Positions 1 through 8,254 of a stretch of 64,000 nucleotides of DNA are shown here, in pieces. Made by a program: the position numbers and the translations under genes. Source of the DNA: Paracoccus maritimus (GTDB lineage: Bacteria > Pseudomonadota > Alphaproteobacteria > Rhodobacterales > Rhodobacteraceae); NCBI RefSeq assembly GCF_025195095.1, contig NZ_JANAVZ010000002.1:310001-374000 (forward strand). The letters are read 5' to 3'. Each line of letters starts with the position of its first letter. Within the stretch, counting starts at the first letter, position 1. The notes under the pieces were generated by a model that saw nothing but the letters and a program-made list of their open reading frames with translations, did not search any database and was not told the DNA's origin.

Positions 1-362
1 TGACCGCGGCCGATCTGGACTTTCCCGCAAATCGTCAGGCACCGATCGCCGCGCGCCTGACGTTCTCGGGCGGGATCACTGCCGATTTCGATTTCCGGCA
101 GCAAGGCCCGCAGACCTGGGACATGGAATTTAAGACCGACCAAGGCATCGTCGCCCTGCGGATGGGGGGCAACCGGCTGGAAATAGACGGCCACAAGGCC
201 GGGGGCGACGACAGCATCATGGGCGAATACCCGGCGCTTTATGCGCGCATGGCGGAACTGTTGCGGGACAATGCGTCGGATGTGGATCTGTCGCCGATGG
301 TGCTGGTCGCGGACGCGTTCACGCTGGGACGCCGCGGCATCGTCGAACCGTTCGAATTCTGA
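1..362 (+). CDS. Gfo/Idh/MocA-type sugar 1-dehydrogenase, C-terminal part (5' end outside window)
   Basis: Only the last 119 codons are present, read from base 3 to the TGA at 360-362. The visible part is the substrate-binding C-terminal half of a Gfo/Idh/MocA oxidoreductase; the ending, a long helix followed by VADAFTLGRR and a short VEPFEF tail, resembles D-galactose 1-dehydrogenases of alphaproteobacteria. These enzymes oxidise the C1 hydroxyl of D-galactose, and often L-arabinose, to the lactone with NAD(P). The Rossmann domain lies upstream, so cofactor preference cannot be read. It is the first visible gene of the operon that continues with an aldehyde dehydrogenase, sugar importer and lactonase, which supports the role. 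The exact substrate is inferred. Confidence 0.7.
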   Translation, partial: TAADLDFPANRQAPIAARLTFSGGITADFDFRQQGPQTWDMEFKTDQGIVALRMGGNRLEIDGHKAGGDDSIMGEYPALYARMAELLRDNASDVDLSPMVLVADAFTLGRRGIVEPFEF

Positions 363-372
363 AGGAGAGACC

Positions 373-1887
373 ATGGCATTCACCCCTCATGGCAAGCATC
401 TGATCGCGGGCGAGTGGATCGCCGGGGACGGGCATTTCACCTCGCGCCCCGCATCGGGACCGGCGCATGAATTCAGTTCCGGAACGTCCCGAATGGTTGA
501 TTGCGCGGCCAGGGCCGCAGAGGATGCGTTCTGGACGTTTGGCTACACCTCGCGCGAAGATCGCGCCGCGTTTCTTGATGCCATCGCCGACGAGATCGAG
601 GCTCGGGCCGAACAGATCACCCTGATCGGCACGCAGGAAACCGGATTGCCAGCCGCCCGGCTGCAAGGAGAACGGGGACGCACCACGGGTCAACTGCGGC
701 TGTTCGCGGCGCATATCCGCAAGGGCGACTATCTTGACCGCCGCCATGATACGTCACTGCCTGACCGCGAGCCGCTGCCGAGGCCGGATCTGCGGATGAT
801 CCAGCGTCCGATCGGCCCGGTTGCGGTATTCGGGGCCTCGAACTTTCCGCTGGCCTTTTCGACGGCGGGCGGCGACACCGCATCGGCGCTTGCTGCGGGT
901 TGCCCTGTCGTCGTCAAGGGCCATCCCGCCCATCCCGGCACCGGTGAGATCGTGGCAGAAGCCATCGACGCCGCGATCCGCGGGACCGGAATGCCGGTGG
1001 GTAGTTTCAACTTCATCCACGGCGACAGCCACGAGGTCGGACAGGCGCTGGTCCAGCATCCCTTGATCCGGGCCGTGGGCTTCACGGGCAGTCTTGCTGG
1101 TGGCCGGGCGTTGTTTGACATGTGCGCCGCAAGGCCCGAGCCGATTCCGTTCTTCGGTGAACTGGGGTCGATCAACCCGATGTTCCTGTTGCCAAACGCG
1201 GTCGCTGCCCGTGGTGACGAGCTGGCGCGGGGCTGGGCCGGATCGCTGTCCATGGGGGCAGGGCAGTTCTGCACCAATCCCGGCATCGCGGTCATCCGCG
1301 CCGATCAGGCCGGGGAATTCGCCGCAGCAACCGTGGACGCACTTCGTGAGACGGGGCCGCAGGTGATGCTGAGCGATGGTATCGCAGAAGCCTTTGCGAA
1401 GGGGCGCGACCGGGTGAAGGGACGGTCGGCGGTGCTTGATCTGCTAAGCCAGCCCTGTGATCGCCGTCAGGCGACGCCGCAGCTTTACATGGTCGAAGCT
1501 GAGCACTGGCTGGAAGATCAGACCCTGGCGGAAGAGGTATTCGGCCCGCTTGGCCTGATCGTGACGGCGGCGGATGACGATCAGATTGTCGCGCTGGCCC
1601 ACGCGTTCGAGGGGCAATTGACCGCAACGCTGCATCTGGACGACGCGGATGCTGCACTTGCTGCGCGCCTTCTGCCGGTTCTTGAACGCAAGGCCGGCCG
1701 CATACTTGCCAACGGCTTTCCGACCGGCGTCGAGGTCAGCGAAGCGATGGTGCATGGCGGCCCCTATCCGGCCAGCACCAATTTTGGCGCGACCAGTGTC
1801 GGGACGTTGGCGATCCGCCGCTTCCTGCGCCCGGTCTGTTTCCAGAACATCCCCGAGAGCCTGCTGCAAGACGACTTACGGGGTTGA
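373..1887 (+). CDS. Aldehyde dehydrogenase, probable alpha-ketoglutarate semialdehyde dehydrogenase
   Basis: A 504-residue NAD(P)-dependent aldehyde dehydrogenase. The ATG at 373 follows a GAAGGAGAG ribosome site 10 bases after the upstream stop; the frame is open further upstream without a good site. Asn157 (in ASNFPL), general base Glu263 (in FFGELGS) and catalytic Cys300 (in GAGQFCTN) are all present. The divergent N-terminus and GQFC motif match the alpha-ketoglutarate semialdehyde dehydrogenase branch, which makes the last step of non-phosphorylative L-arabinose (or glucarate/galactarate) breakdown, giving 2-oxoglutarate. The operon neighbours support the arabinose/galactose assignment. 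The lactone hydratase/dehydratase steps that would precede it are not in the window and would have to lie upstream. Confidence 0.82.
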   Translation: MAFTPHGKHLIAGEWIAGDGHFTSRPASGPAHEFSSGTSRMVDCAARAAEDAFWTFGYTSREDRAAFLDAIADEIEARAEQITLIGTQETGLPAARLQGERGRTTGQLRLFAAHIRKGDYLDRRHDTSLPDREPLPRPDLRMIQRPIGPVAVFGASNFPLAFSTAGGDTASALAAGCPVVVKGHPAHPGTGEIVAEAIDAAIRGTGMPVGSFNFIHGDSHEVGQALVQHPLIRAVGFTGSLAGGRALFDMCAARPEPIPFFGELGSINPMFLLPNAVAARGDELARGWAGSLSMGAGQFCTNPGIAVIRADQAGEFAAATVDALRETGPQVMLSDGIAEAFAKGRDRVKGRSAVLDLLSQPCDRRQATPQLYMVEAEHWLEDQTLAEEVFGPLGLIVTAADDDQIVALAHAFEGQLTATLHLDDADAALAARLLPVLERKAGRILANGFPTGVEVSEAMVHGGPYPASTNFGATSVGTLAIRRFLRPVCFQNIPESLLQDDLRG

Positions 1888-1926
1888 ACGTGCCTGTTTG
1901 AAATCAAAACACCAAGGGAGGATAAC

Positions 1927-2886
1927 ATGACTACCAACACACTGATGACGACGGTCGCCGCTTTGGCGATTTCTGCCACGGCCGCGATGGCCGAGGGTGA
2001 GACGATTGGCTTCTCGCAGATCGGATCGGAATCCGGCTGGCGCGCGGCGGAAACGACGCTGACCCGGAACCAGGCGGAAGAGCGGGGCTACCAACTGCAG
2101 TTCTCGGACGCGCAGCAGAAACAGGAAAATCAGATTGCGGCGATCCGATCCTTCATCGCGCAGGGCGTTGATGCTATCCTCTTGGCCCCGGTCGTCGCGA
2201 CGGGCTGGGATTCCGTCCTGGAAGAGGCCAAGGAGGCCGAAATCCCGGTCGTCCTGCTGGACCGTCAGGTGGACAGCAGCGACGATCTTTACCTGACCGC
2301 GGTCGGATCGAATCTGGTCCACGAAGGCGAGGTTGCAGGTCAGTGGCTGGCCGATGCGGTGGGCGACAAGGAATGCCGCATCGTCGAATTGCAGGGCACA
2401 ACCGGATCAAGCCCGGCCATCGACCGCAAGACCGGATTCGAGAATGCGATCAGCGGTCATGACAACCTGTCCATCGTTCGCAGCCAGACCGGCGATTTCA
2501 CCCGCGCACAGGGCAAGGAAGTGATGGAAAGCTTCCTGCAGGCCGAGAATGGCGGTCAGGACATCTGCGCGCTGTATGCCCATAACGACGACATGGCCGT
2601 AGGCGCGATCCAGGCAATCAAGGAGGCCGGAATTGCGCCGGGCAAGGATATCCTTGTGGTGTCGATCGATGCGGTGCCCGACATCTTCAAGGCCATGGCT
2701 GACGGTGAAGCCAATGCAACGGTCGAACTGACCCCGAACATGGCAGGACCGGCCTTCGATGCGCTGGAGGCCTATTGGGCAGATGGCACCATGCCTGAAA
2801 AGTTCATCCAGACGGAATCGAAGCTGTATACCCAATCGGACGACCCGGCCGGGGAATACGAAGCGCGCAAGGATCTGGGCTACTAG
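1927..2886 (+). CDS. ytfQ: Sugar ABC transporter periplasmic binding protein, YtfQ family
   Basis: A 319-residue CUT2-class binding protein with a Sec signal peptide (residues 1-22, cut after AAMA). The mature protein follows E. coli YtfQ closely: FSQIGSESGWRAAETTL, QQKQENQIAAIRSF, VVATGWDSVLEEAKEAEIPV, SGDFTRAQGKEVMESF and ELTPNMAGPAFDALEAYW. YtfQ binds galactofuranose; related Shewanella systems carry L-arabinose. The gene begins with an AAGGGAGG ribosome site. A strong hairpin separates it from the ATPase gene, as expected when a binding protein is made in excess of the membrane parts. The ligand here is probably the furanose or pyranose form of arabinose or galactose, inferred from the catabolic genes around it. 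Confidence 0.9.
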   Translation: MTTNTLMTTVAALAISATAAMAEGETIGFSQIGSESGWRAAETTLTRNQAEERGYQLQFSDAQQKQENQIAAIRSFIAQGVDAILLAPVVATGWDSVLEEAKEAEIPVVLLDRQVDSSDDLYLTAVGSNLVHEGEVAGQWLADAVGDKECRIVELQGTTGSSPAIDRKTGFENAISGHDNLSIVRSQTGDFTRAQGKEVMESFLQAENGGQDICALYAHNDDMAVGAIQAIKEAGIAPGKDILVVSIDAVPDIFKAMADGEANATVELTPNMAGPAFDALEAYWADGTMPEKFIQTESKLYTQSDDPAGEYEARKDLGY

Positions 2887-2893
2887 GCCGAAC

Positions 2894-2923
2894 ATGCCGG
2901 GCTGTCTGATGGCGGCCCGGCAT
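2894..2923 (+). other. Intercistronic stem-loop after the binding-protein gene
   Basis: Perfect 9-bp stem, ATGCCGGGC (2894-2902) with GCCCGGCAT (2915-2923) and a 12-base loop, starting 7 bases after the ytfQ stop. No U-run follows. This is the usual layout for protecting the upstream message or partly terminating transcription, so that binding protein exceeds ATPase and permease. The function is inferred. Confidence 0.65.
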
Positions 2924-2942
2924 TCACCCGCGAGGTTCCGAC

Positions 2943-4451
2943 ATGCTTCTGTCCGTGCAGGCGATGACCAAGACCTTCCCCGGCACACGTGCGCTGGACG
3001 CGGTCGATTTCGACCTGCGGGCCGGAGAGGTTCATGCCCTTCTGGGCGAAAACGGCGCCGGGAAATCGACACTGATCAAGTGCCTGACGGGTGCCTATCA
3101 TCGCGATGGCGGAACCGTGACGCTGGACGGGGCGCAGATCACGCCCCGTTCAACCGTCGAGGCGCAGGAGCTGGGGATCGGCACGGTCTATCAAGAGGTC
3201 AATCTGCTACCCAATTTGACCGTGGCGCAAAACCTGATGTTCGGCCGCGAACCGCGTCGCTGGGGACTGATCGACGGCCGCGCGGTGCGGGCCCGGGCAC
3301 GCGAGGTGCTGACCAGCTATGGATTGGAGATCGACGTCGATCGTGATCTGGGCAGCTATTCGGTCGCGATCCAGCAGATCATCGCCATCGCGCGGGCCGT
3401 GTCGCTGTCGGGCAAGGTGCTGATCCTTGACGAACCGACCGCCAGTCTGGATGCCGCCGAGGTGCGGATGGTTTTTGACGTCGTGCGATCGCTGCGCGAA
3501 CGGGGGCTGGGGATCGTTTTCGTATCGCATTTTCTGGATCAGGTGTTCGAACTGACTGATCGCGTGACGGTGCTGCGCAATGGCCAGAAGATCACGACCG
3601 AAAGCACCGCCGATCTGGACCGCGTCAGGCTGATCGAACATATGCTGGGCCGTGCGCTGGAGGTCGAGGTTTCGGACCAGTCCGCCGATGAGACCTATCA
3701 CCGCAGGCCAGAGATGCTGTCCTTCCGGAACTTCGGTCGGCGAACTGTCGTCGAACCGTTTGACCTGGACGTGACCAAGGGCGAGGTCGTCGGCTTGGCG
3801 GGTCTGCTGGGATCGGGGCGGACGGAAAGCGCGGAACTGATGTTTGGTGTGCGTTCGGCCCAGACCGGCGAGGCGCGTGATCAGACGGGCAAGCTGGACC
3901 TGTCTGGTCCGCGCGCCGCCATCGCTGCCGGTTTCGGCTTCGCGCCCGAGGATCGCAAGACCGACGGCATCGTGGCGGATCTGTCGATCCGCAAGAACAT
4001 CGTCCTTGGCCTGCAGGCGCGGCGGGGCTGGGCGCGGCCTATCGCCCGTGCCGAACAGAACCGGCTGGCCGACGATTACATCGCGCGGCTGGATATCCGC
4101 ACCTCGGGACGCGAAAAGGCGATCGGGGACCTGTCGGGCGGCAATCAGCAAAAGGTCGTTCTGGCCCGCTGGCTGGCCATGAACCCGCGCTTTCTGATCC
4201 TTGATGAACCCACCCGCGGGATCGACGTCGGAGCGCATGCCGAAATCCTGCGCCTCATCCGCGAACTGACCCAAGCCGGCATGTCGGTCCTGGTCATCAG
4301 CAGCGAGATCGACGAACTGGTCGCCGTGGCCGACCGCGTGATCGTGGTTCGCGACCGACGCCATGTCGCGGAGTTGTCAGGCCGACGCGTCACCGGGGAC
4401 GAGATCATGCGCGCCATTGCCAGCGACGACGAGGAAGGAGATGCGGCATGA
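2943..4451 (+). CDS. ytfR: Sugar ABC transporter ATP-binding protein, YtfR family (two ABC domains)
   Basis: A 502-residue tandem ATPase of the CUT2 class. Domain 1 has an intact Walker A (GENGAGKST, about residues 37-45) and Walker B (LILDEPTAS), but its signature loop is altered to YSVAIQQI instead of LSGGQ. Domain 2 has a degenerate Walker A (GLLGSGRTE) and an intact signature LSGGNQQKV with LILDEPTRGID. This complementary degeneracy is normal for the family and leaves one competent composite ATP site. The gene overlaps the next one by ATGA at 4448-4451, so translation is coupled. It energises sugar import with the two permeases that follow. Confidence 0.92.
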   Translation: MLLSVQAMTKTFPGTRALDAVDFDLRAGEVHALLGENGAGKSTLIKCLTGAYHRDGGTVTLDGAQITPRSTVEAQELGIGTVYQEVNLLPNLTVAQNLMFGREPRRWGLIDGRAVRARAREVLTSYGLEIDVDRDLGSYSVAIQQIIAIARAVSLSGKVLILDEPTASLDAAEVRMVFDVVRSLRERGLGIVFVSHFLDQVFELTDRVTVLRNGQKITTESTADLDRVRLIEHMLGRALEVEVSDQSADETYHRRPEMLSFRNFGRRTVVEPFDLDVTKGEVVGLAGLLGSGRTESAELMFGVRSAQTGEARDQTGKLDLSGPRAAIAAGFGFAPEDRKTDGIVADLSIRKNIVLGLQARRGWARPIARAEQNRLADDYIARLDIRTSGREKAIGDLSGGNQQKVVLARWLAMNPRFLILDEPTRGIDVGAHAEILRLIRELTQAGMSVLVISSEIDELVAVADRVIVVRDRRHVAELSGRRVTGDEIMRAIASDDEEGDAA

Positions 4452-5464
4452 CCCTGCTGAGACGCATCGCGCCACAATTGATCGCGCTGGCCGCGCTGAT
4501 CGTGCTGGTCTCGGTTTTCTTTCCCGGTTTCCTCAGCGTGCAGATCAATGACGGCCGCCTGGTCGGGCCGGTGATTGACGTGCTGAAACGCGGCGCGCCG
4601 GTGGCGTTGCTGTCGGTCGGCATGACGCTGGTCATTGCGACCCGTGGCATCGATCTGTCGGTGGGCGCGATCATGGCGATCTGCGGTGCGGTCTCTGCCG
4701 CCAGCATCGCGGGCGGCATGGGTTTGGGGCCGTCTCTGGCGGTGGGTCTGCTGGCGGGTGCGGCTGCGGGCCTGTGGAACGGCGCGCTGGTCGCCATCGT
4801 CGGGATCCAGCCCTTTGTCGCCACGCTGATCCTGATGACCATGGGTCGTGGCATCGCGCAGCTGATCACCGAGGGGCGCATCCTGACATTCACCGATTCG
4901 GGCTTTGCGTTTCTGGGATCTGGCACCGTTCTGGGCCTGCCGGTTCCGGCATGGTTATGGCTGTTGACCGGGGCAGGGGTCGCGGCCCTGATGCGGCGAA
5001 CCGCGCTTGGCATGCTGATCGAGGCCACCGGCATCAACCGGCGTGCCAGCGCGCTGGCAGGCGTCAACGCGACGGTGCTGCTGATCGCAGTTTATGTTGC
5101 ATCGGGCCTGTGTGCGGCGCTGGCGGGGATCATCGTGACCGCCGATATCCGCGGCGCGGATGCCAACAATGCCGGGCTGTGGCTGGAACTGGACGCGATC
5201 CTGGCGGTGGTTATCGGGGGAAATTCCTTGCTGGGCGGCCGGTTCTCGATCATCGCCTCGCTTCTGGGGGCGATGATCATCCAGACCATCGATACCGGAA
5301 TCCTGCTGGCGGGGTTCCCGTCGGAATACAACCTCGTCATCAAGGCGGGGCTGGTACTGGTCATCCTTGTGCTGCAATCGCCGCGCATCGCGGCGGAATG
5401 GCGGCTGTGGCGCGAAAGCCAGCGCGCCAGCCGCGAAGTGCTGGCGCAACGGAGGCATTCATGA
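4448..5464 (+). CDS. ytfT: Sugar ABC transporter permease, YtfT family
   Basis: A 338-residue inner-membrane permease of the CUT2 (ribose/galactofuranose) family with about eight to ten hydrophobic segments. The GIDLSVGAIMAICGAV motif and the GGNSLLGGRFS loop are typical; the latter is the coupling region facing the ATPase. It starts within the stop of ytfR (ATGA) and ends within the start of the next permease gene (ATGA at 5461-5464). With YjfF it should form a heterodimeric channel, the usual arrangement for YtfQRT-YjfF systems. The basic C-terminal tail (WRLWRESQRASREV) is cytoplasmic. Confidence 0.9.
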   Translation: MTLLRRIAPQLIALAALIVLVSVFFPGFLSVQINDGRLVGPVIDVLKRGAPVALLSVGMTLVIATRGIDLSVGAIMAICGAVSAASIAGGMGLGPSLAVGLLAGAAAGLWNGALVAIVGIQPFVATLILMTMGRGIAQLITEGRILTFTDSGFAFLGSGTVLGLPVPAWLWLLTGAGVAALMRRTALGMLIEATGINRRASALAGVNATVLLIAVYVASGLCAALAGIIVTADIRGADANNAGLWLELDAILAVVIGGNSLLGGRFSIIASLLGAMIIQTIDTGILLAGFPSEYNLVIKAGLVLVILVLQSPRIAAEWRLWRESQRASREVLAQRRHS

Positions 5465-6432
5465 ACACCCGCGCGCTTCCCCTGTACGCGACGATTGCGA
5501 TCTTCCTGATCGCCTATCTGCTGTGCTGGCTGCAGTTCCCGAATATTCTGTCCACACGCGTCATCGGCAACCTGCTGACCGACAACGCCTATCTGGGAAT
5601 CGTGGCGGTCGGGATGACGCTGGTGATCCTGTCGGGCGGGATCGACCTGTCGGTCGGATCCGTCATCGCCTTTTCCGGAGTGTTCATCGCCGTGGTGCTG
5701 CGTGACACATCGCTGCATCCGCTGCTGGTCTTCGCAATGCTGCTGGCAATCACGACCGCGTTTGGCGCGGCGATGGGGGTGTTGATCGACCGTCTGGCCA
5801 TGCCCGCCTTCATAGTCACCCTGGCCGGCATGTTCCTGGCGCGGGGGGCTGCCTACATGCTGTCGATTGATTCCGTGCCGATCCAGCATCCGTTCTACAA
5901 GGCGTTGCAATCGACCTATTACCTGATGCCGGGCAAGGGGCGGTTGACCTTGATCGGCATGGTGATGGTGCTGACCGTGATCGTCGGCATGATCGTCGCC
6001 CACAAGACCCGTTTCGGCGCCTCGGTCTATGCGCTTGGCGGTGGCGAACAGACGGCGCGGCTGATGGGCGTCCGGCAGGGACGCACGACGATGCTTGTCT
6101 ATGCGTTCTCGGGATTGATGGCGGGTCTGTCGGGGATCGTCTTTTCGATATATACCGGGTCTGGCTATTCGCTGGCCACTGTCGGCACCGAACTGACCGC
6201 CATCGCCGCGGTGGTGATCGGCGGCACTCTGCTGACGGGGGGCGCGGGCTACATGTTCGGCACGCTGGTCGGCGTGCTGACCATGGGGCTGATCCAGACC
6301 TACATCGTGTTCGACGGCAGCCTTTCCAGTTGGTGGACAAAGATCGTCATCGGCATCCTGCTGCTGGTTTTCATTCTGCTGCAGAAGGGTCTGCTGAAGC
6401 TGTCGCAATCCAGGCTTAGCGGAGCATCCTGA
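5461..6432 (+). CDS. yjfF: Sugar ABC transporter permease, YjfF family
   Basis: A 323-residue permease, second half of the heterodimeric CUT2 channel. The start is fixed by the ATGA overlap with ytfT; the frame is open far upstream but that part is a shadow of the previous gene. Typical motifs are GMTLVILSGGIDLSVGSVIA, the ALGGGEQTARLMGV cytoplasmic loop and VVIGGTLLTGGAGYMFGTL. About eight to ten hydrophobic helices are visible. Its stop TGA shares a base with the ATG of the lactonase gene at 6432, so transport and catabolic genes are translated together. Confidence 0.9.
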   Translation: MNTRALPLYATIAIFLIAYLLCWLQFPNILSTRVIGNLLTDNAYLGIVAVGMTLVILSGGIDLSVGSVIAFSGVFIAVVLRDTSLHPLLVFAMLLAITTAFGAAMGVLIDRLAMPAFIVTLAGMFLARGAAYMLSIDSVPIQHPFYKALQSTYYLMPGKGRLTLIGMVMVLTVIVGMIVAHKTRFGASVYALGGGEQTARLMGVRQGRTTMLVYAFSGLMAGLSGIVFSIYTGSGYSLATVGTELTAIAAVVIGGTLLTGGAGYMFGTLVGVLTMGLIQTYIVFDGSLSSWWTKIVIGILLLVFILLQKGLLKLSQSRLSGAS

Positions 6433-7274
6433 TGATCCCGTTCGACACCCGTATCTGCGAACTGGGCGAAGGCCCGATCTGGCATCCGGCGCGCGAACAG
6501 TTCTTCTGGTTCGATATCCTGAACCGGCGCCTGCTGTCCCGCGATGCGGACGGTGCGCGGGAATGGCACTTTGACAGGATGGCATCTGCGGCGGGTTGGG
6601 TCGATCATGATCGTCTGCTGATCGCGACCGAAACCGGGCTGGCGATGATGGACCTGAGGGATGGTGATCTGCACGAGATTGCCCAGATCGAATCCGACAA
6701 TCCCCAGACACGGTCGAATGACGGGCGCGCGGACCGGCAGGGTGGGTTCTGGATCGGAACCATGGGCAAGCAGGCGGAAGACGGCGCGGGCGCGATCTGG
6801 CGCTGGTACCGCGGCGAGCTGCGCAGGCTGGTCGAAAATATCACTATCCCGAACGCGATCTGCTTTTCGCCCGATGGTCGCGTCGCGCATTATGCCGACA
6901 CGCGCGCGGGGAAGGTCTGGCGGCAGGCACTGGACAAGGACGGCTGGCCGCAGGGCGCGCCGGCGCTGTATCTGGATTGCGCGGCGATGGGGCTGAACCC
7001 TGATGGCGCGGTCATCGATTCCCATGGGGCGTTCTGCGTCGCCTGTTGGGGGGCGGGCGCGGTGATCCGCTTTGCGGCCGACGGCATGCGCATCGACCAC
7101 TACGAGGTTGGCGGACGCCACAGCAGTTGCCCGGCCTTCGGCGGCCCGGACATGCGCGATCTGCTGGTGACGACCGCGCAGGAGGGTGTCAAGAACCCTG
7201 ACGCGGCGCAGGGCCTTCCCTATCTTGTCCGCGCTGCCGTGCCCGGCCATCCCGAACCGCGCGTGATCCTGTGA
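6432..7274 (+). CDS. SMP-30/gluconolactonase family sugar lactonase
   Basis: A 280-residue six-bladed propeller lactonase of the SMP-30/regucalcin family. The divalent metal ligands are visible: Glu13 in LGEGPIWHP, Asn/Asp in RSNDGRADRQGGFWIGTM, and Asn then Asp in IPNAICFSPDGRVAHYADT. It has no signal peptide, so it acts in the cytoplasm, opening the aldonolactone made by the sugar 1-dehydrogenase to the aldonate. Position between the importer and galM, with one-base overlaps on both sides, points to L-arabino-1,4-lactone or D-galactono-lactone as substrate. Which of the two cannot be read from sequence. Confidence 0.85.
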   Translation: MIPFDTRICELGEGPIWHPAREQFFWFDILNRRLLSRDADGAREWHFDRMASAAGWVDHDRLLIATETGLAMMDLRDGDLHEIAQIESDNPQTRSNDGRADRQGGFWIGTMGKQAEDGAGAIWRWYRGELRRLVENITIPNAICFSPDGRVAHYADTRAGKVWRQALDKDGWPQGAPALYLDCAAMGLNPDGAVIDSHGAFCVACWGAGAVIRFAADGMRIDHYEVGGRHSSCPAFGGPDMRDLLVTTAQEGVKNPDAAQGLPYLVRAAVPGHPEPRVIL

Positions 7275-8251
7275 TGCAAATCTTCGGAACGCTGCCGGAT
7301 GGGCGCGACGTGCACCGGATCAGCCTGCAGAGCGGAGGGCTGAGCGCGCAGGTGCTGACGTTGGGGGCGATCGTGCAGGATCTGCGGCTGGATGGGGTTG
7401 CCCATCCGCTGGTCCTGGGATGTCCGGACGTCGCCTCGTATCTGGGACCGGCGCGCTATTTCGGTGCCATCGTCGGGCGCTTCGCCAACCGGATCGGCGG
7501 CGGCCGCTTCACCATTGACGGGCGAGATTATCGCACCGATCCGAATTTTCTGGGCCGTCACACGCTGCATGGCGGCGCGGACGGCGCGGATGTCCAGATC
7601 TGGCAGGTCGAGGGGCAGGCCGATGATCACGTCATCATGGGCCTTACGATGGCCGACGGGCATATGGGATTCCCCGGCAATCTGCGCATCACGGTCTGGA
7701 TCGCGCTGCATGAAGACGCGCTGGAAATCGTGCTGACCGCGGTGACGGATGCGCCGACGATCTGCAGTCTGGCACATCATGGGTTTTTCGATCTGGACGG
7801 GCAGGGTGACGTTCGCCGTCATGCGCTGATGATCGCCGCCGACCGCTATCTGCCGGTCGATTCCGACCTGATCCCGACAGGAGAGGCGGCGATGGTGACC
7901 GACACAGACTTCGATTTCCGCAAGAAACGGATGATCGGCATCACCGGCTATGACCACAATTTCTGCCTGTCCAATGGGCAGCAGCCTCTGCGCCCGGTCG
8001 CGCAGTTGACCGGTGAAGGCGGGCTGTCGATGGCGGTCGAAACGACGGCCTGCGGGCTGCAGCTGTATGATGGCGCGCATATCGACAGAATCGGCGGACT
8101 GGATGGCCGCCGCTATGGCCGTCATGCTGGACTGGCGCTGGAGACGCAGTTCTGGCCCGACGCGCCGAACCGGCCGGGCTTTGCCAGGCCGATCCTGCGA
8201 CCCGGGCGCGAATATCAAGAAGTCACGCGTTATCGATTCGCGTGGTCCTAG
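7274..8251 (+). CDS. galM: Aldose 1-epimerase (galactose mutarotase)
   Basis: A 325-residue galactose mutarotase-like protein. It interconverts alpha and beta anomers, which speeds supply of the anomer used by the sugar 1-dehydrogenase. Visible family motifs are RFANRIGGGRF, the catalytic-region HTLHGG, SLAHHGFFDL, and the C-terminal LETQFWPDAPNRP that carries the catalytic Glu. The ATG at 7274 overlaps the lactonase stop by one base; a GTG one codon earlier (7271) is an alternative. It is the last gene of the operon and ends three bases from the convergent chromate transporter gene. Confidence 0.88.
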   Translation: MQIFGTLPDGRDVHRISLQSGGLSAQVLTLGAIVQDLRLDGVAHPLVLGCPDVASYLGPARYFGAIVGRFANRIGGGRFTIDGRDYRTDPNFLGRHTLHGGADGADVQIWQVEGQADDHVIMGLTMADGHMGFPGNLRITVWIALHEDALEIVLTAVTDAPTICSLAHHGFFDLDGQGDVRRHALMIAADRYLPVDSDLIPTGEAAMVTDTDFDFRKKRMIGITGYDHNFCLSNGQQPLRPVAQLTGEGGLSMAVETTACGLQLYDGAHIDRIGGLDGRRYGRHAGLALETQFWPDAPNRPGFARPILRPGREYQEVTRYRFAWS

Positions 8252-8254
8252 CGA

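Noticed and set aside
5092..6711. Open frame of 539 codons opposite the sugar permease genes
   Set aside because: His/Arg/Gln-rich complement of hydrophobic permease codons; no domain, no ribosome site.
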